NCBI GenBank assembly: GCA_009767595.1
Contig: VSDK01020307.1
Coordinates: forward strand, 256,499-320,498
Direction of reading: 5' to 3'
Origin: Symbiodinium kawagutii
Lineage: Eukaryota; Sar; Dinophyceae; Suessiales; Symbiodiniaceae
DNA length: 64,000 nt
Part shown: positions 8,882-20,070 of the stretch, piece by piece
Layout of the letters: each line of letters opens with the position of its first letter
How positions within the stretch are numbered: the stretch's first letter is position 1
Program-made: the position numbers and the translations under genes
Notes under the pieces: model-generated
What the model was told of the DNA's origin: nothing
What the model saw: only the letters and a program-made list of their open reading frames with translations
Database searches by the model: none

Positions 8882-9954
8882 TTTGTTTAGTTGATGCTTT
8901 CGATGGTGTGTTTGTGTAGCTTTGACTGTTCAACTAGTTACTTGACTTGAATGCCCTCAGGGCAGGTGGTAAATGGGAAAAAAGGGCTTCTATATTTTGC
9001 ATGCCAACTTCATCAAGATGAGCAGTAGCTGATGGCTTTCAAGAGGACGCAGCCAGCATTAGCAAGCTACTTTTGGGGAATCTACTCGGCGGTCAGTGAG
9101 TACAGCGTGACATTGGATCATGCAGATATACATAGAGCCGCCATTCATTTCGGCTTCTCCAACCCATGAACGCAGACTTGACAGCTCTATGTTTGTCAAC
9201 CGCCCGAATGGGGCCTGCCCCATTAGCGAGTCAGGGCGTCAAATTGACGCCACACTGTGAGGTGACTCGGATATCGGCACAGATGTGTCGCATTTTCCTT
9301 GTGGGAAGTGATCGAAGGTGATCAAAGCATATCAAAGCCTGGGTTCAGGGTCAATGGTGGATGCACCAGCCATTATCATTCTTTCCTCCCACTTTTTATA
9401 CATGGTTGATTCAGTTAAGGGCCCCGTTTCAGAATGAATCACCCATGTTGCCGAAGTGATTGAGTGAGCCGCAAGTTCCGGGTATGGCAGTCAGGCAGCC
9501 CATGATTTGCTCGGATGATCACGCTTTCGAGCAGTGCTCGCATGGAAAATCTGAACATGCTGATTCGTGGTCATGTGTTTCCAGTTGGCTTTGGCATATT
9601 CACCATTTAAAACAAATTCAAATCATGGGTAATGTATGGTAATGTTAATCAGAAGCTATGCTTATCATTTCTATATTTTTTGCCACTAAGAGGCAGTTGG
9701 CAATACGTCACGTGGAGTGGATATAAAATGGCACATCGCCAACTTGTGTACATCCAGCTTTGCCAAACATCAAGCAAGAACCTCAAGGGCTGCGAAGGAT
9801 TTCCAGCTTTCGTTCTTCCCTGACTGGTTGATTCTTAGGATTTTGCTGACATGGGGGGGTCAGATTTTGGTTATGATATCATCCAAGAGTAAATTCCACA
9901 TTATCTCCTGACAATATCAGACTATGCCACAATCAGTGAACAAAATGCGGATAA

Positions 9955-10194
9955 GAAGCTAGTCTTTGGTTTCATCGATTCATGTTTTCCTCGTCGCAAG
10001 GGTCTGACGGGCCTGTAGCCTTGAGAAGACTATCCAACCATTCAGGCTTTCGATCCCAACCTGTATAGCACTCTTTAAAGCCCCTTTGTTCCCAAGATCC
10101 TCCCACTGCGAAGCGAAATGCCCAGCTTAGCACAGCGAAACGACGGACGCGGACCGGCACGCTGCAGCAGATGCAGTGCAGGCGTAGCCGATAA
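9955..10194 (+). CDS. candidate coding frame with one internal TAG
   Basis: One + frame stays open for 79 codons except for a TAG at 10066-10068. The first half reads SDGPVALRRLSNHSGFRSQP. The second half reads TAKRNAQLSTAKRRTRTGTL, a basic segment. A GT..AG pair flanks the TAG but would be an 18-base intron, too short to accept. It is either two exons, a decayed gene, or chance. Confidence 0.25.
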
Positions 10195-10587
10195 CAATTC
10201 TCGTGGCAAAAGCGTGGCGTTGAGCAGTGAATGGTGCACCATCATGAGCCATTACCGAGCATGAACTAATAACCCTCACACACTTTTCTACGCATAATTA
10301 GATGTGGATGTGTGTGTGCGAATATGTTCTTTTTGTGATAAATCATTTTTTGGCTTTTTGGCAAATCCATCACAAATCAGGGTTCTTGACCAACAATTTA
10401 GACAGCATCTGGCCAACATGAGTTCTTCAATGAGCCAAGTATAACCATCACAAAGCAACCATTTTGAGATGGCCATTATTCTGAGCCATCATGAACTGTT
10501 GTTGATTATCTCATAACTCAAAAACCATTTAGCTCACGAGTAGTTCATGTGACAAGGCGTGAGTTGCAGGCTGATTAGTGGGCCTTC

Positions 10588-10935
10588 TTGGCAAACACGG
10601 CTGGAGAACATTCAAAGGGAACATGGGGGATTGTGAGATTGTCCATCAGTTTGAAGGCGATAGATTTTTCCATGGTCCGTTTTTATAGATCTAGGTGGTG
10701 CGGGATAGTGCTCCCAACAATCAACATCCGGCAGTTGTTTGCATTTTTGCACTTTCTGATGCTAACACTGCTTGGCTTACACAAACTGACCATAGGTGGT
10801 CGGAGTGGGACCTTTGTCGCAGAAGTTTGTTTTTGGTGGAGCCAACATGAGATCATCGTTAGAAGTATCCTTAGAAGAGCCCAATTGTCATCCTTCATCC
10901 CCCCTTCATGACCATACGTGTTTTTTTGTCAAAAC
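10588..10935 (+). CDS. candidate two-exon segment
   Basis: First frame 10588 to about 10793, with a hydrophobic run QLFAFLHFLMLTLLGLHKLT. Then acceptor GACCATAG|GTGGTC at 10793 opens a second frame to about 10935 reading VVGVGPLSQKFVFGGANMRS and then SLEEPNCHPSSPLHDHTC. A family 3-like element starts at once (GGGGTGCCCCCAAAAC). Function unknown. Confidence 0.3.
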
Positions 10936-11031
10936 AGGGGTGCCCCCAAAACATCTAATAAACACTTTTTTGATAATAAACCAACATTAAACCAACCATT
11001 TTGGGTACCCTGTTTGAAGACACTATTTTTT
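10928..11031 (+). mobile_element. TIR element family 3, diverged copy
   Basis: Left part TCAAAACAGGGGTGCCCCCA and right part CCATTTTGGGTACCCTGTTT are imperfect inverted repeats like those at 35764 and 48793. The interior is AT-rich. It abuts the candidate exon ending about 10935. Confidence 0.55.
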
Positions 11032-11294
11032 TGCACTCGCCCGGTCAAACTGAAACAACCTGAGTCTGTGAAACCTGAGATGTGAGTTCTTTGAGAAATG
11101 GCCGTGACCAAATGTCAACGATTAATCATCATTGGAATGATTGCCAACGATGATGAATGCTAATCATTGTTGTTATCAACCATGATTAACACTGACCGTT
11201 ATTGTTGATTAAATCAACCAATCATGATTAACATGAACCATTGTTAACCATTCTTGCTAGCCCTTAGGCATTCTCAACCATTGCTGCTCGGCAG

Positions 11295-11363
11295 CCCCGA
11301 CGGTTCCCGAGCTTGCTGAGGTCTGAGACTGACGCCTCCCAGATGATGGAAGCCATCCTGAAG
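11295..11363 (+). CDS. short exon, phase 0 on both sides
   Basis: 23 codons from GCTCGGCAG|CCCCGA to ATCCTGAAG|GTGGCA, encoding RRFPSLLRSETDASQMMEAI. Upstream is a CCATTAACC-rich tract and downstream the words flip to GTTGGTGG, the same pattern as around other exons here. Function unknown. Confidence 0.45.
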
Positions 11364-11699
11364 GTGGCACCGTGTTGAAGCGTTGGTGGATCACGGTGGG
11401 TTCACTTTGTCAGGGTTACTCCGATTTGAAAAAGGAAGGCACAAAAAATTGAGATGCGCCATCTACTATCTGGCTGTTCATGCACCTCTGTGCACCATAA
11501 AAGATGGCGCAGCACAAATGCTCCATTTGTTGCCATCTACCATGTTTTTCATTGAATTTACTGGAGAAGGACCCAAAAATTGGGCATGTTGAATTTTTTT
11601 TGGCCAGCTCCCCACGTGTGCTACACCGCTAGCGGTGTTTCAGGTTGTTTTGGCAGGCTTTGGCAATAGTAGATGGCGCACTCCCGTTTGTTGAAATGG

Positions 11700-14095
11700 G
11701 GGAAATGTTAAGTCTAGATTTCCAGAAGTAAAAGGCGATTTTGAATTTACCAGTCGATGGTGCAAGTAGCTGAGGAAAGGTTGGTGGAGGCATAATTTGA
11801 GCATTGGTTTTAGGATGGCAGTGATTTAATGTTGGGGTTAAAAAAGGGAAAATCACGTAAACAAAGCATGCTTCACGGGATAGCTGGGAAGGAAGGGGAA
11901 TCCACAATCAGGAAAATAGATGGCGCAACGCATGAGGGAACAGACTTGGGATGAGATGATGCTAGTGGTGGTGGGGGCCCAGAACCAACCAAATTAGCCG
12001 AATAGATGCCGCAACTGACTGGGGACAGGACAAAGGAAGGCACAATTTCAGGATTTGCGCTGGGATGGTTATTTGGGAAACCAGACAAATAGATGGCGCA
12101 ACCCATGGCGAGAATTCCAGGATTTGGGACGAAAGGAGTTACATGATTGGCAAAACTGACTGAGGAAAAGGGAATGGCAGGAACCAAAAATCAGCAAAAT
12201 CAGTCCTAGAAAGCATGCGTGATCGGATACCTGGCAGGGGGGAGAAGCCAACGATCAGCGAAATAGATGGCGCAACCCATGATGGGAGCAGAATGTAGCA
12301 GAATTCCAGGATTTGGGACGTGATGAATTAAATGGATGGCGGAATAGATTGGGAAAAGGTTGGCGGAAACAAAAATCCAGCATGTGTTGGGATGGTAATG
12401 TTTGGGACTATGAATCAGCAAAACCAATTCACTAACCAAGAAAAGCAAGCCGTGGGTTAGCCGCGAGAGGAGGAAAAATAGATGGCGCAACCCATGGCGG
12501 GCAGAATTCCAGCATTTGGGACATAAGGAGTTGCGTGAATGGCGCAACTGACTGGGGAAGGCAATGCCAGGGACCAAAAGTGAACAAAATCAGCCAAAGA
12601 AAGCATGCATGATGGGATACCTGGCAGGGGGGAGGAGCCAATAATCAGCACAATAGATGGCGCAACCCATGATGGTAGCAGAATTCCAGGATTTGGGATG
12701 TGATGATAATAGTGGTGGGGATGGCGGCCAAGAAAATATTCATATAGTTCAATCGATGGTGCAAGTAGCTGAGGAAAGGTTGGTGGAGGCATAATTTGAG
12801 CATTTGTGTTAGGATGGCAGTGATTTACTGTTGGGGTTAAAAANNNNNNNNNNNNNNNNNNNNNNNNNNNNNNNNNNNNNNNNNNNNNNNNNNNNNNNNN
12901 NNNNNNNNNNNNNNNNNNNNNNNNNNNNNNNNNNNNNNNNNNNNNNNNNNNNNNNNNNNNNNNNNNNNNNNNNNNNNNNNNNNNNNNNCAAATTAGCCGA
13001 ATAGATGCCGCCACTGACTGGGGACAGGACAGTGGAGGGCACAATTTCAGGATTTGTGCTGGGATGGTTATTTTTGGGAAACCAGAAAAATAGATGGCGC
13101 AACCAATGGCGAGACTTCCAGGATTTGGGACGAAAGGAGTTACGTGATTGGCAAAACTGACTGAGGAAAAGGCAATGCCAGGAACCAAAAATCAGCAAAA
13201 TCAGTCCTAGAAAGCATGCGTGATCGGATACCTGGCAGGGGGGAGAAGCCAACGATCAGCGAAATAGATGGCGCAACCCATGATGGGAGCAGAATGTAGC
13301 AGAATTCCAGGATTTGGGACGTGATGAATTAAATGGATGGCGGAATAGATTGGGAAAAGGTTGGCGGAAACAAAAATCCAGCATGTGTTGGGATGGTAAT
13401 GTTTGGGACTATGAATCAGCAAAACCAATTCACTAACCAAGAAAAGCAAGCCATGGGATAGCCGTGAGAGGAGGAAACCAACCAGCAAAATAGATGGCGC
13501 AACCCATGGCGGGCAGAATTCCAGCATTTGGGACATAAGGAGTTGCGTGAATGGCGCAACTGACTGGGGAAGGCAATGCCAGGGACCAAAAGTGAACAAA
13601 ATCAGCCAAAGAAAGCATGCATGATGGGATACCTGGCAGGGGGGAGGAGCCAATAATCAGCAAAATAGATGGCGCAACCCATGATGGTAGCAGAATTCCA
13701 GGATTTGGGATGTGATGATAATAGTGGTGGTGATGCGGGCCAAGAAAATATTTAGTTCAATAGATGGTGCAAGTAGCTGAGGAAAGGTTGGTGGAGGCAT
13801 AATTTGAGCATTTGTGTTAGGATGGCAGTGATTTACTGTTGGGGTTAAAAAGGGAAAATCACGTAAACGAAGCATGCTTCACGGGATAGCTGGGAAGGAA
13901 GGGGAATCAACAATCAGGAAAATAGATGGCGCAACGCATGAGGGAACAGACTTGGGATGAGATGATGCTAGTGGTGGTGGGGGCCCAGAACCAACCAAAT
14001 TAGCCGAATAGATGCCGCAACTGACTGGGGACAGGACAGTGGAGGGCACAATTTCAGGATTTGTGTTGGGATCGTACTTTAATTCTGGCGTCCAA
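11700..14095. repeat. satellite with higher-order repeat organisation
   Basis: Three tandem ~1.0 kb units are marked by GATGGTGCAAGTAGCTGAGG at 11756, 12755 and 13763 (spacing 999 and 1008). Inside each are ~175 bp monomers marked by GATGGCGCAACCCATG (for example 11919, 12092, 12266, 12481, 12656 and 13093, 13267, 13493, 13668), giving steps of 173-175 with some longer or shorter. A 145-base gap sits in unit two. The minus strand stays open for long stretches (repeated GCAIYF-type peptide), but this follows from the repeat and is not taken as coding. Confidence 0.85.
12844..12988. other. assembly gap (145 N)
   Basis: Run of N inside the satellite; unit length suggests little is missing. Confidence 0.95.
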
Positions 14096-14379
14096 AAAAA
14101 ACAATCAATTCAATATTAATCAATTAATCAAACCAACCAACCAATCAGTCAACCATTAACCATGAATCAATTGAACCACACTCACTCCCTTACTATTGCC
14201 ACGGGTTGAGCCAACTATTTTAGCATTTTGTGGAAAATACACCGGGAGAAATACCGATTTTTATTTGATTGCTGATGAAAAAAAAAATCCACCATTTTGC
14301 ACGCCTGACGGTGCCATCTACCACTGGTTTGGGAGGTTGCGGCGGTGCCATTTATTTTCAAGTCTGTGTAATCATGTTG

Positions 14380-15000
14380 ATTAAGTAGTGGTGGTGAATG
14401 ATCCGTTCATGATTGGTAAATGATTGGGTTAAGTTGTGCTAAGGATTGGTCAAAGCTGTGCTAATGCTCGGTTAAGGATTCGCTAACGTTGGCTCATGAT
14501 GGTTAATGGATAGTGCGGAGAGAGATGAGAGAGTGATTGGTTAATGGTGGGTTAAGAAGGTAAGGATTGGCGTCATAGTTCAATAGACCTGCTGATCATT
14601 CATGGTGAACGTTGGCCAGTGGTGGGTAGCGATACTTAATGCTGGCAAATCCTGACCAGTGACGATTAGTCATGCCTCGTGCGGCTCATGGTTTTTGAGA
14701 CTGTCGTTGATATTTGTTAATCACTGGAAATGCTGATTGACTAATAGTCAGTAAAGGCTGATACTGCTTCATGTCACCATGATGGTTTTCAATCCTGGCT
14801 CATGACCATCAACAATGGTCAGTTGCAGCGTTCTTCTATTTTCATGGATATAGAATGATGGTTATTGGTGCTTAGAATCACGATTTGGAGCCTCCAAACA
14901 TTTCTTCTTCCATTCCTACCTGGGATTAACATGCATGGAGAACGCGTCAGGCTGTGACAAGGTGTGACGGGATGAAGGTGATCACATCAGATTTTGCAGC
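14380..15000 (+). other. intron-like tract, G/T-rich
   Basis: Degenerate GGTTAATG and GATTGGTTAA words; no credible frame. Confidence 0.5.
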
Positions 15001-15151
15001 ATCGTGTGACAAATGAATGTGTTAATTTGCCTCAGCGTGAGGGCTACGATGATAGAAGCAAACATACTTCCATGCGCACGTAAAAAAACTTACACGGATG
15101 GCCTCCAACATCCAGTTTGGCTTGTTCCATTCGCTTTCTCCTTGGGTCCAG

Positions 15152-15215
15152 CCGGGGTATGGGCTGCTTGTACCAGGAAGAGGATGAGGAGGACGCGCTG
15201 CTGCGCGATCAATGA
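15152..15215 (+). CDS. short acidic exon candidate
   Basis: From TTGGGTCCAG|CCGGGG to TGA 15213, encoding GMGCLYQEEDEEDALLRDQ. GC-rich and acidic, like exons downstream. No GT donor is obvious; a GC or GA donor, known in dinoflagellates, would be needed near CTGC|GCGATC. Confidence 0.4.
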
Positions 15216-15282
15216 TGGCCTGGTTCAGATTGTTTCTTTTGTTTCCCCAAGATGTGGCTGAGATAGAACGTGCTCTTCTTTT

Positions 15283-15486
15283 TTGGTTTTGTTCCTTGTT
15301 TTGAATTGCCGCCGGGGATGCTCAAGATTGCGCATTAACGGCAAAATACTGTGTTTGCTTTGTCATTGGAAAAAAGGCAGTAATTACTTGGAACACATTA
15401 TCTTTTCTTGTCGTGGTGATGGTGGTTTAGGGGAACCCCTATTGATCACATGTGCCAACTTTGTTTTTGGTTTTGGTTGGTCATGA
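15283..15486 (+). CDS. weak candidate exon
   Basis: 67 codons open, reading VLFLVLNCRRGCSRLRINGK and then ILCLLCHWKKGSNYLEHI. The opposite strand is also open for 123 codons (15384-15755). Neither is supported by a motif. Confidence 0.2.
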   Translation: MVLFLVLNCRRGCSRLRINGKILCLLCHWKKGSNYLEHIIFSCRGDGGLGEPLLITCANFVFGFGWS

Positions 15487-15829
15487 TCTCCTTTGATTTG
15501 CCACTGGCCATGATCAAGCATGATTAAGCAGTAGTAAGCATTTATTGTATAGTCTGCATCATCGTTGCTAGGGGTTAATTTACTATTAGCCTGATCAAGC
15601 ATAGTTGGCCTCAAGTAATTTAGCATAACCATGTCAAGAATTGGACTTTGTTTACTGTACTTGGCCTTTCTTCCCCGACTTCTCACCGCTATCAAACCAA
15701 GCAACAAATTTGTGAGCCACAAGGACCTTTTGTGAAAGAGCCCCGCCCACAACAAGAATTAACAATCCACTTGGTCACCTGAAAATGAACCAAGTACGAC
15801 AGCCAGGAATCAGCCTCTATTAGGCATGA

Positions 15830-16188
15830 TAATTACCACTCTTTCAAGCCAGCACTAATCATTATCAACCCTTGTTGGCCACTACTAACCGTCATCAGCC
15901 ATTGCGAAACCAGTCTTAATTCACTATGCACGCAATATGAGCCCATCATTAACCGCTACCTATTATACGATCAATCATCATCGACCATCATGAACCAACA
16001 CCAACCAAGCATCATTCACCATCATTTGCCGTTGTTTGGCCATGGTTTCACTAGCGTTGCCCACCATCATTCAACCATCAGTAGCAATGATATATCAGGA
16101 CATGATTTCGCATAGATTTCACCATCATCAACCACCACTCACCCATCATTTTAACATGCATAGCCATAATTTTCATTGAGTTGATCAT
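15830..16188 (+). other. intron-like tract, A/C-rich
   Basis: CCACTACTAACC and ACCATCATC words with no frame. The tract resumes at 17201 after the Merlin element, so the transposon was inserted into an existing intron-like tract. Confidence 0.6.
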
Positions 16189-16315
16189 CATAAACTACCC
16201 GCCGGGGGGAAAACCGCGCGTGTAGGCGCTGACATTTTCCAAAAAAACGTCGTTTTCGCCTCAACGAAATGCACATTCTGTTTCCTCTAAAGGCCTTGAT
16301 TTTCCCGGGGAAAAT

Positions 16316-16902
16316 TCAGTCAAAATCAAAGACATGCACCATCCGCTGCAAATCCTTTTTCAGGCCACCACACGCTTCAAGAGTCTTTGTGACACGCAAC
16401 AAGTCATCTTGCTTTGAGTTGAACCAGCGCCATTGCCACACTCTGATGCTCCGCATCACTTGATGGTTGCGCTGCCCCTTCACTCTTGTCGCAAGACTGG
16501 CAGGAATGGCTGCCTTTGACAAACGCCACATTCCATCGATGCCACCTGTGTGGATCAGACATGTCTTACCCTTGATTCTCTTCTTGATACAAAACAGTCC
16601 TTTGGAGTGATTGCAACTTTCATGTCTCATTTTGAAACTGTGGCTGAGGTTGGGATAGCAAGGAGCGCCGTCAGTAATCAACAAAGCTTTTCCAGGCTGC
16701 TCGATGCTACGCAAGGCGTTGCAGGCTCGGATGCGTGCAGCACTTTCTGGAGGCGGCTTGCCACCTAGCTTCGCAGTCGCCACATTGATATCCCAGAACA
16801 GAAACTTCCCCTTGTCAGTGGCAGATTGCGGTCTTTGAAACAAGCCGAAGAGCTGCCAGTAGTGATTCTTTCCATCGCTGCCTCCCAGTGCAAAGGCAAG
16901 CC
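16316..16902 (-). CDS. Merlin/ISXO2-like transposase, 5'-truncated
   Basis: Minus-strand frame of ~195 codons from a splice-like edge (GATTATAG|GGCTTG at 16903) to TGA at 16316. Seen: second catalytic Asp in ALLITDGAPCYPNL, the conserved His/Asn-His-Ser block in RHESCNHSKGLF, and IHTGGIDGMWRLSK, which matches the family's HTN-x-I-E-x-x-W block but with Asp in place of the usual Glu. The first catalytic Asp and the N-terminal region were not found: the remaining ~290 bp to the element end hold AT-rich sequence and a 57 bp repeat. Cut-and-paste activity is therefore doubtful. Confidence 0.75.
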
Positions 16903-17047
16903 CTATAATCAACATGATCAGTGAACAATCAACATGGTTATCGACAAGTGCTATTTTCTGAATTTCCCATATATACATATCAATATGTATATGTAAAGAT
17001 CATTATATATTCTTATTGATATAAACATATATATTTCAAGATATTGT

Positions 17048-17161
17048 CGTGCATCGACCCTATTCCCTCCCGTACGCACTGTGCACCGAATGTTAACATC
17101 TGGTCGTGCATCGACCCTATTCCCTCCCGTACGCACTGTGTACCGAATGTCAAAATGTGCA
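17048..17161. repeat. 57 bp tandem repeat, two copies, inside Merlin end
   Basis: CGTGCATCGACCCTATTCCC starts copies at 17048 and 17105. The two copies differ at few bases. Subterminal repeats may be transposase binding sites. As 57 is divisible by three, the minus strand stays open through them. Confidence 0.85.
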
Positions 17162-17200
17162 CGACTACACGCGCGGTTTTCCCCCCGCTGGCATAAACTA

Positions 17201-17540
17201 GTCATTGTGCATCATGGTTGACCAGCAATTGAGCACCATAGCCTACCATCAAATCATCATGTTCCCTCATAGTTACCAGCATCAACAACCATTTAGCATG
17301 GTAAACTATAGTAAAGAGCCGGCAATACCCATAATACTCACCATTTTCCTGGTCATAGCCTGGTATCAACCACCATCGTACCTGGCAAGCAATCAACCTG
17401 CTTATGATTATCGCCCGGAAAAGGGTTATTACCATAGTAGTAACCTGATAATAGCCATCATACTCACCATTTTCCATAGTAACAACCCTGGTATCCTCGG
17501 CATTTTCCATGGTAATAACCACCATTTCCCCACCCTGGCC
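17201..17540 (+). other. intron-like tract, A/C-rich, upstream of exon
   Basis: CCATCATACTCACCATTTTCC and related words, running to the 17598 exon; it contains short duplicated blocks (ATACTCACCATTTTCC at about 17334 and 17460). Confidence 0.6.
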
Positions 17541-17597
17541 CCGAAGGCCGCCCCTTGCCCCGGGATGCCGTGCCCCGTCGTCCCCCGTCGTCGCCAG

Positions 17598-17750
17598 GAT
17601 CTGCGCCGGTTCCGGGAGGTGATTCAAAGGCAGCGCGCCGAGGCGGAGCAGGCGCCGGAAACCTCCCGCACCGGGATTCCCGCGGGTGGCTCCGATGAAG
17701 GTGCCGATGGTTGGTTAGTGTTTGATGAGGCGGATGGGGCACTAGATTAG
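17598..17750 (+). CDS. GC-rich exon with charged helix
   Basis: Acceptor CGTCGTCGCCAG|GATCTG in phase 0. It encodes DLRRFREVIQRQRAEAEQAP and then ETSRTGIPAGGSDEGADG. The first half is a strongly charged amphipathic or coiled-coil-like helix. The frame stays open to TAG 17748, but the last ~15 codons look like intron (GGTTGGTTAGTG), so the exon probably ends about 17690-17710. Function unknown. Confidence 0.5.
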   Translation, partial: DLRRFREVIQRQRAEAEQAPETSRTGIPAGGSDEGADGWLVFDEADGALD

Positions 17751-18950
17751 TGATATTCAGGTGGCAGATGGTTGGTTTGTAGTTGGTTGTGGTTGGTTCA
17801 TATTTGCCTGATAATTGATGGTTAGTGGCGAAATTAGTTTGGTTAGTAACTGATAATTGATGGTTGGTTGTTAGTAAACGAAACTAAACAACCCCTGCAT
17901 ACTGGCTCCTAATTTCAATTGTTAGTTTACCCCACATAAACTACACAATCATCAATGATTTATTCGCAAGATGATGAGTGAACCCTGAACTAAATCATTG
18001 TATGATTGGATTGTAAGGTTTAGTTTGGGAAAGGTATTAACAGATGGGTTAAGATCACGGTGAAGATGAACTTAAACATTCAAGATATTTCAAGATTAAG
18101 GATGAATCTTAAGAGCTGATTAGGTTAAGGTACTAACCATCAAAGTGATGGTTTGATGGCAAATATTTGCTCATTTTTTGATGATTCGATGGTTTGATGA
18201 TTTTAGTGGGACAGATGGTTATTAACCCAATTTGAAGCCTTACTTGATGAAGATGGTTTAAACCAATTGGATTATTGGATGGTTGATCATCAATGCCACT
18301 AAGGGCTAATGGTGGTTAATGATGGTTCAAGGATGGTGAAGTTGATTGGGGTTAACAAGGGGAATGACGAATGACGGGTTAGTGGATGGTAGTGCTGATT
18401 AGTGAAAATGTTCGATGGTTTACCCAGGGTTACTGATTGCAAATGGTTATTGATGTTGAAAGATGCTTGGATGAATGTTTGATGGCTGCTAATTTGATGG
18501 TATGGTCAACTTCATCAACTTCATTGCATGTTGTTTGATGTCCATTGATTGATTGAAGTTAATTGGATTGTGTTTACCAATAAAGTTGATGATTTGATGG
18601 TTGATTTATGGTTGTTTTGAAATGTGTTCAGCTCTTTCAATAGCTGATTAAAGCAGGCCATTAGTGGTGGATTAGCGGTGAATGAACAATTGAAACGGCT
18701 AGCAAACAGTCAATGAGTGGCTTTTCAGTGGTGATTAAAAGTGGTTAATCAGGGCAGACAAATGGTCAGCCAATCTTCAACTAGTAGGTCATTACTGAGC
18801 GATTAACTAGTGGTGAGTTATGGTGAGTTGTGGTTAACAAATGGCTAATTAAGAGGCTAATAATTGATGCTTGTTAATGGTTATCGGTATTCGTATAGTT
18901 ATTGGTGATTATATTGATTGCTCTTAATATTTGCTGATGAATGTTAACAA
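17710..18950 (+). other. long intron-like tract, G/T-rich
   Basis: 1.2 kb of TGGTTGATGG, GGTTAATGATGG and similar words; no credible exon seen. Confidence 0.6.
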
Positions 18951-19471
18951 CAACTACAAGCGGTTGCAAATGAATTTGTGGTTAAGAGCAGGAGATGGTG
19001 ATTGATGCATTAGTAATGACGGGCAGTGATGAATGAACCACACTTTTGAACCATTGTCGTTAAATAGCTGGACACCGTGGTGGATGAACTGGTTTACTAA
19101 TGAACGGCCATTTTGGTTGACAAGTCTTGTTGATGATCTGCGTTGATTATAGCTAACAGCTGGAAAGCATGAGCCTCCCAGCTTGGCCTTTGCGGTGGCA
19201 TTGCCATTTTGAACTATGCCAACAGACCCTCGTTTGCCCCACGAGTTGGTAAAAGTACAATTTTTGTGGCAATTCATCCTGGATGATTGAGGGTCATGAA
19301 TCCCTCAAAAAAGATCGAGAAGGGGTCAAGGCATCGTGTGGCCAATGTATTCTGGATGATGTGCCGCGGCCGCCGCTTTTGCCGTACAGAAAGAGAGATA
19401 GGTTGGTAATGCCTAGGAATCACGGCGATCCACAGTCACGTTTTGGCTGTTAGCGGTTAGCGAATGTTAAT

Positions 19472-19580
19472 CTGGTTGGTGGTTTCACACATTTTGATTA
19501 TTTTCCCTAGTGATCATCAAGAAATGGTTGGTTGACTTGCGCATATTTTTCATCTGGTTGGTGGTTCAACCACCAACCAG
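19472..19580 (+). mobile_element. TIR element family 1
   Basis: 109 bp from CTGGTTGGTGGTTTCACAC to CAACCACCAACCAG, with the conserved interior TTTTCCCTAGTGATCATCAA and ATGGTTGGTTGAC. The last 27 bp (19554-19580) are themselves a palindrome. It lies in the A/C-rich side of an intron-like tract. Confidence 0.9.
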
Positions 19581-19698
19581 TGATGATTAGCCACTATTAC
19601 CATATACAACCACTATCAACCACTAGTTCACCCTGGGTGGTTCAACCACCAGGCAGCAATTGTCGACCGAGTTGATGGTTTACCCTGGAAACCTGCAG

Positions 19699-19731
19699 CG
19701 ACACCAGGCCAGGCAGAAACAAAGGGAGCAG
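19699..19731 (+). CDS. 33 bp micro-exon candidate
   Basis: 11 codons RHQARQKQREQ between AACCTGCAG|CGACAC and GAGCAG|GTGCAC, both in phase 0. Composition resembles the basic helix at 23029. A competing frame over 19650-19850 (TSWLPSAQRVARAVATQATS) is also open and longer, so the assignment is uncertain. Confidence 0.35.
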
Positions 19732-20070
19732 GTGCACCGTTGCGACCGGTAGCCACGAGTTGGCTGCCCAGTGCCCAACGTGTAGCGCGTGCCGTTGCTA
19801 CCCAAGCAACAAGTAATGTTAACCCCGCATTAATAAACCCAGAAGGGTTATAACAGCTAGCAACAATGGTTGATAAACCCCCTGGTTGAGTACTTGGGGG
19901 GTTTACCATTTTAAAGGGAAACCAGTCGGCTTTTGGGGGAGACCCCCGATGATCATCAACCAGGGGTTTATTGATCCGGGGTAAGGGTAGACATTAACCC
20001 GTAAGGTTCTCGCGAATGCCAAGGCATTTGGGCAGGTAGGGAACGATAGTTGTTGGGTGGGGAACGATAG

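Larger units (their letters stand above)
16198..17191 (-). mobile_element. Merlin-type DNA transposon, complete ends
   Basis: 994 bp. The 9 bp direct repeat CATAAACTA occurs at 16189-16197 and 17192-17200. Inverted ends of 27-28 bp (16198-16225 and 17165-17191) share an identical 23 bp block including GGGGGGAAAACCGCGCGTGT. An 8-9 bp target duplication and an IS1016/ISXO2-like transposase are hallmarks of the Merlin superfamily. The transposase lies on the minus strand. The coding part appears 5'-truncated, so this copy may not move by itself. Confidence 0.85.

Noticed and set aside
12457..13653. Long minus-strand frames across the satellite (repeated GCAIYF and PNPGIL peptides)
   Set aside because: They repeat with the satellite monomer, cross a gap and include N; openness follows from the repeat sequence.
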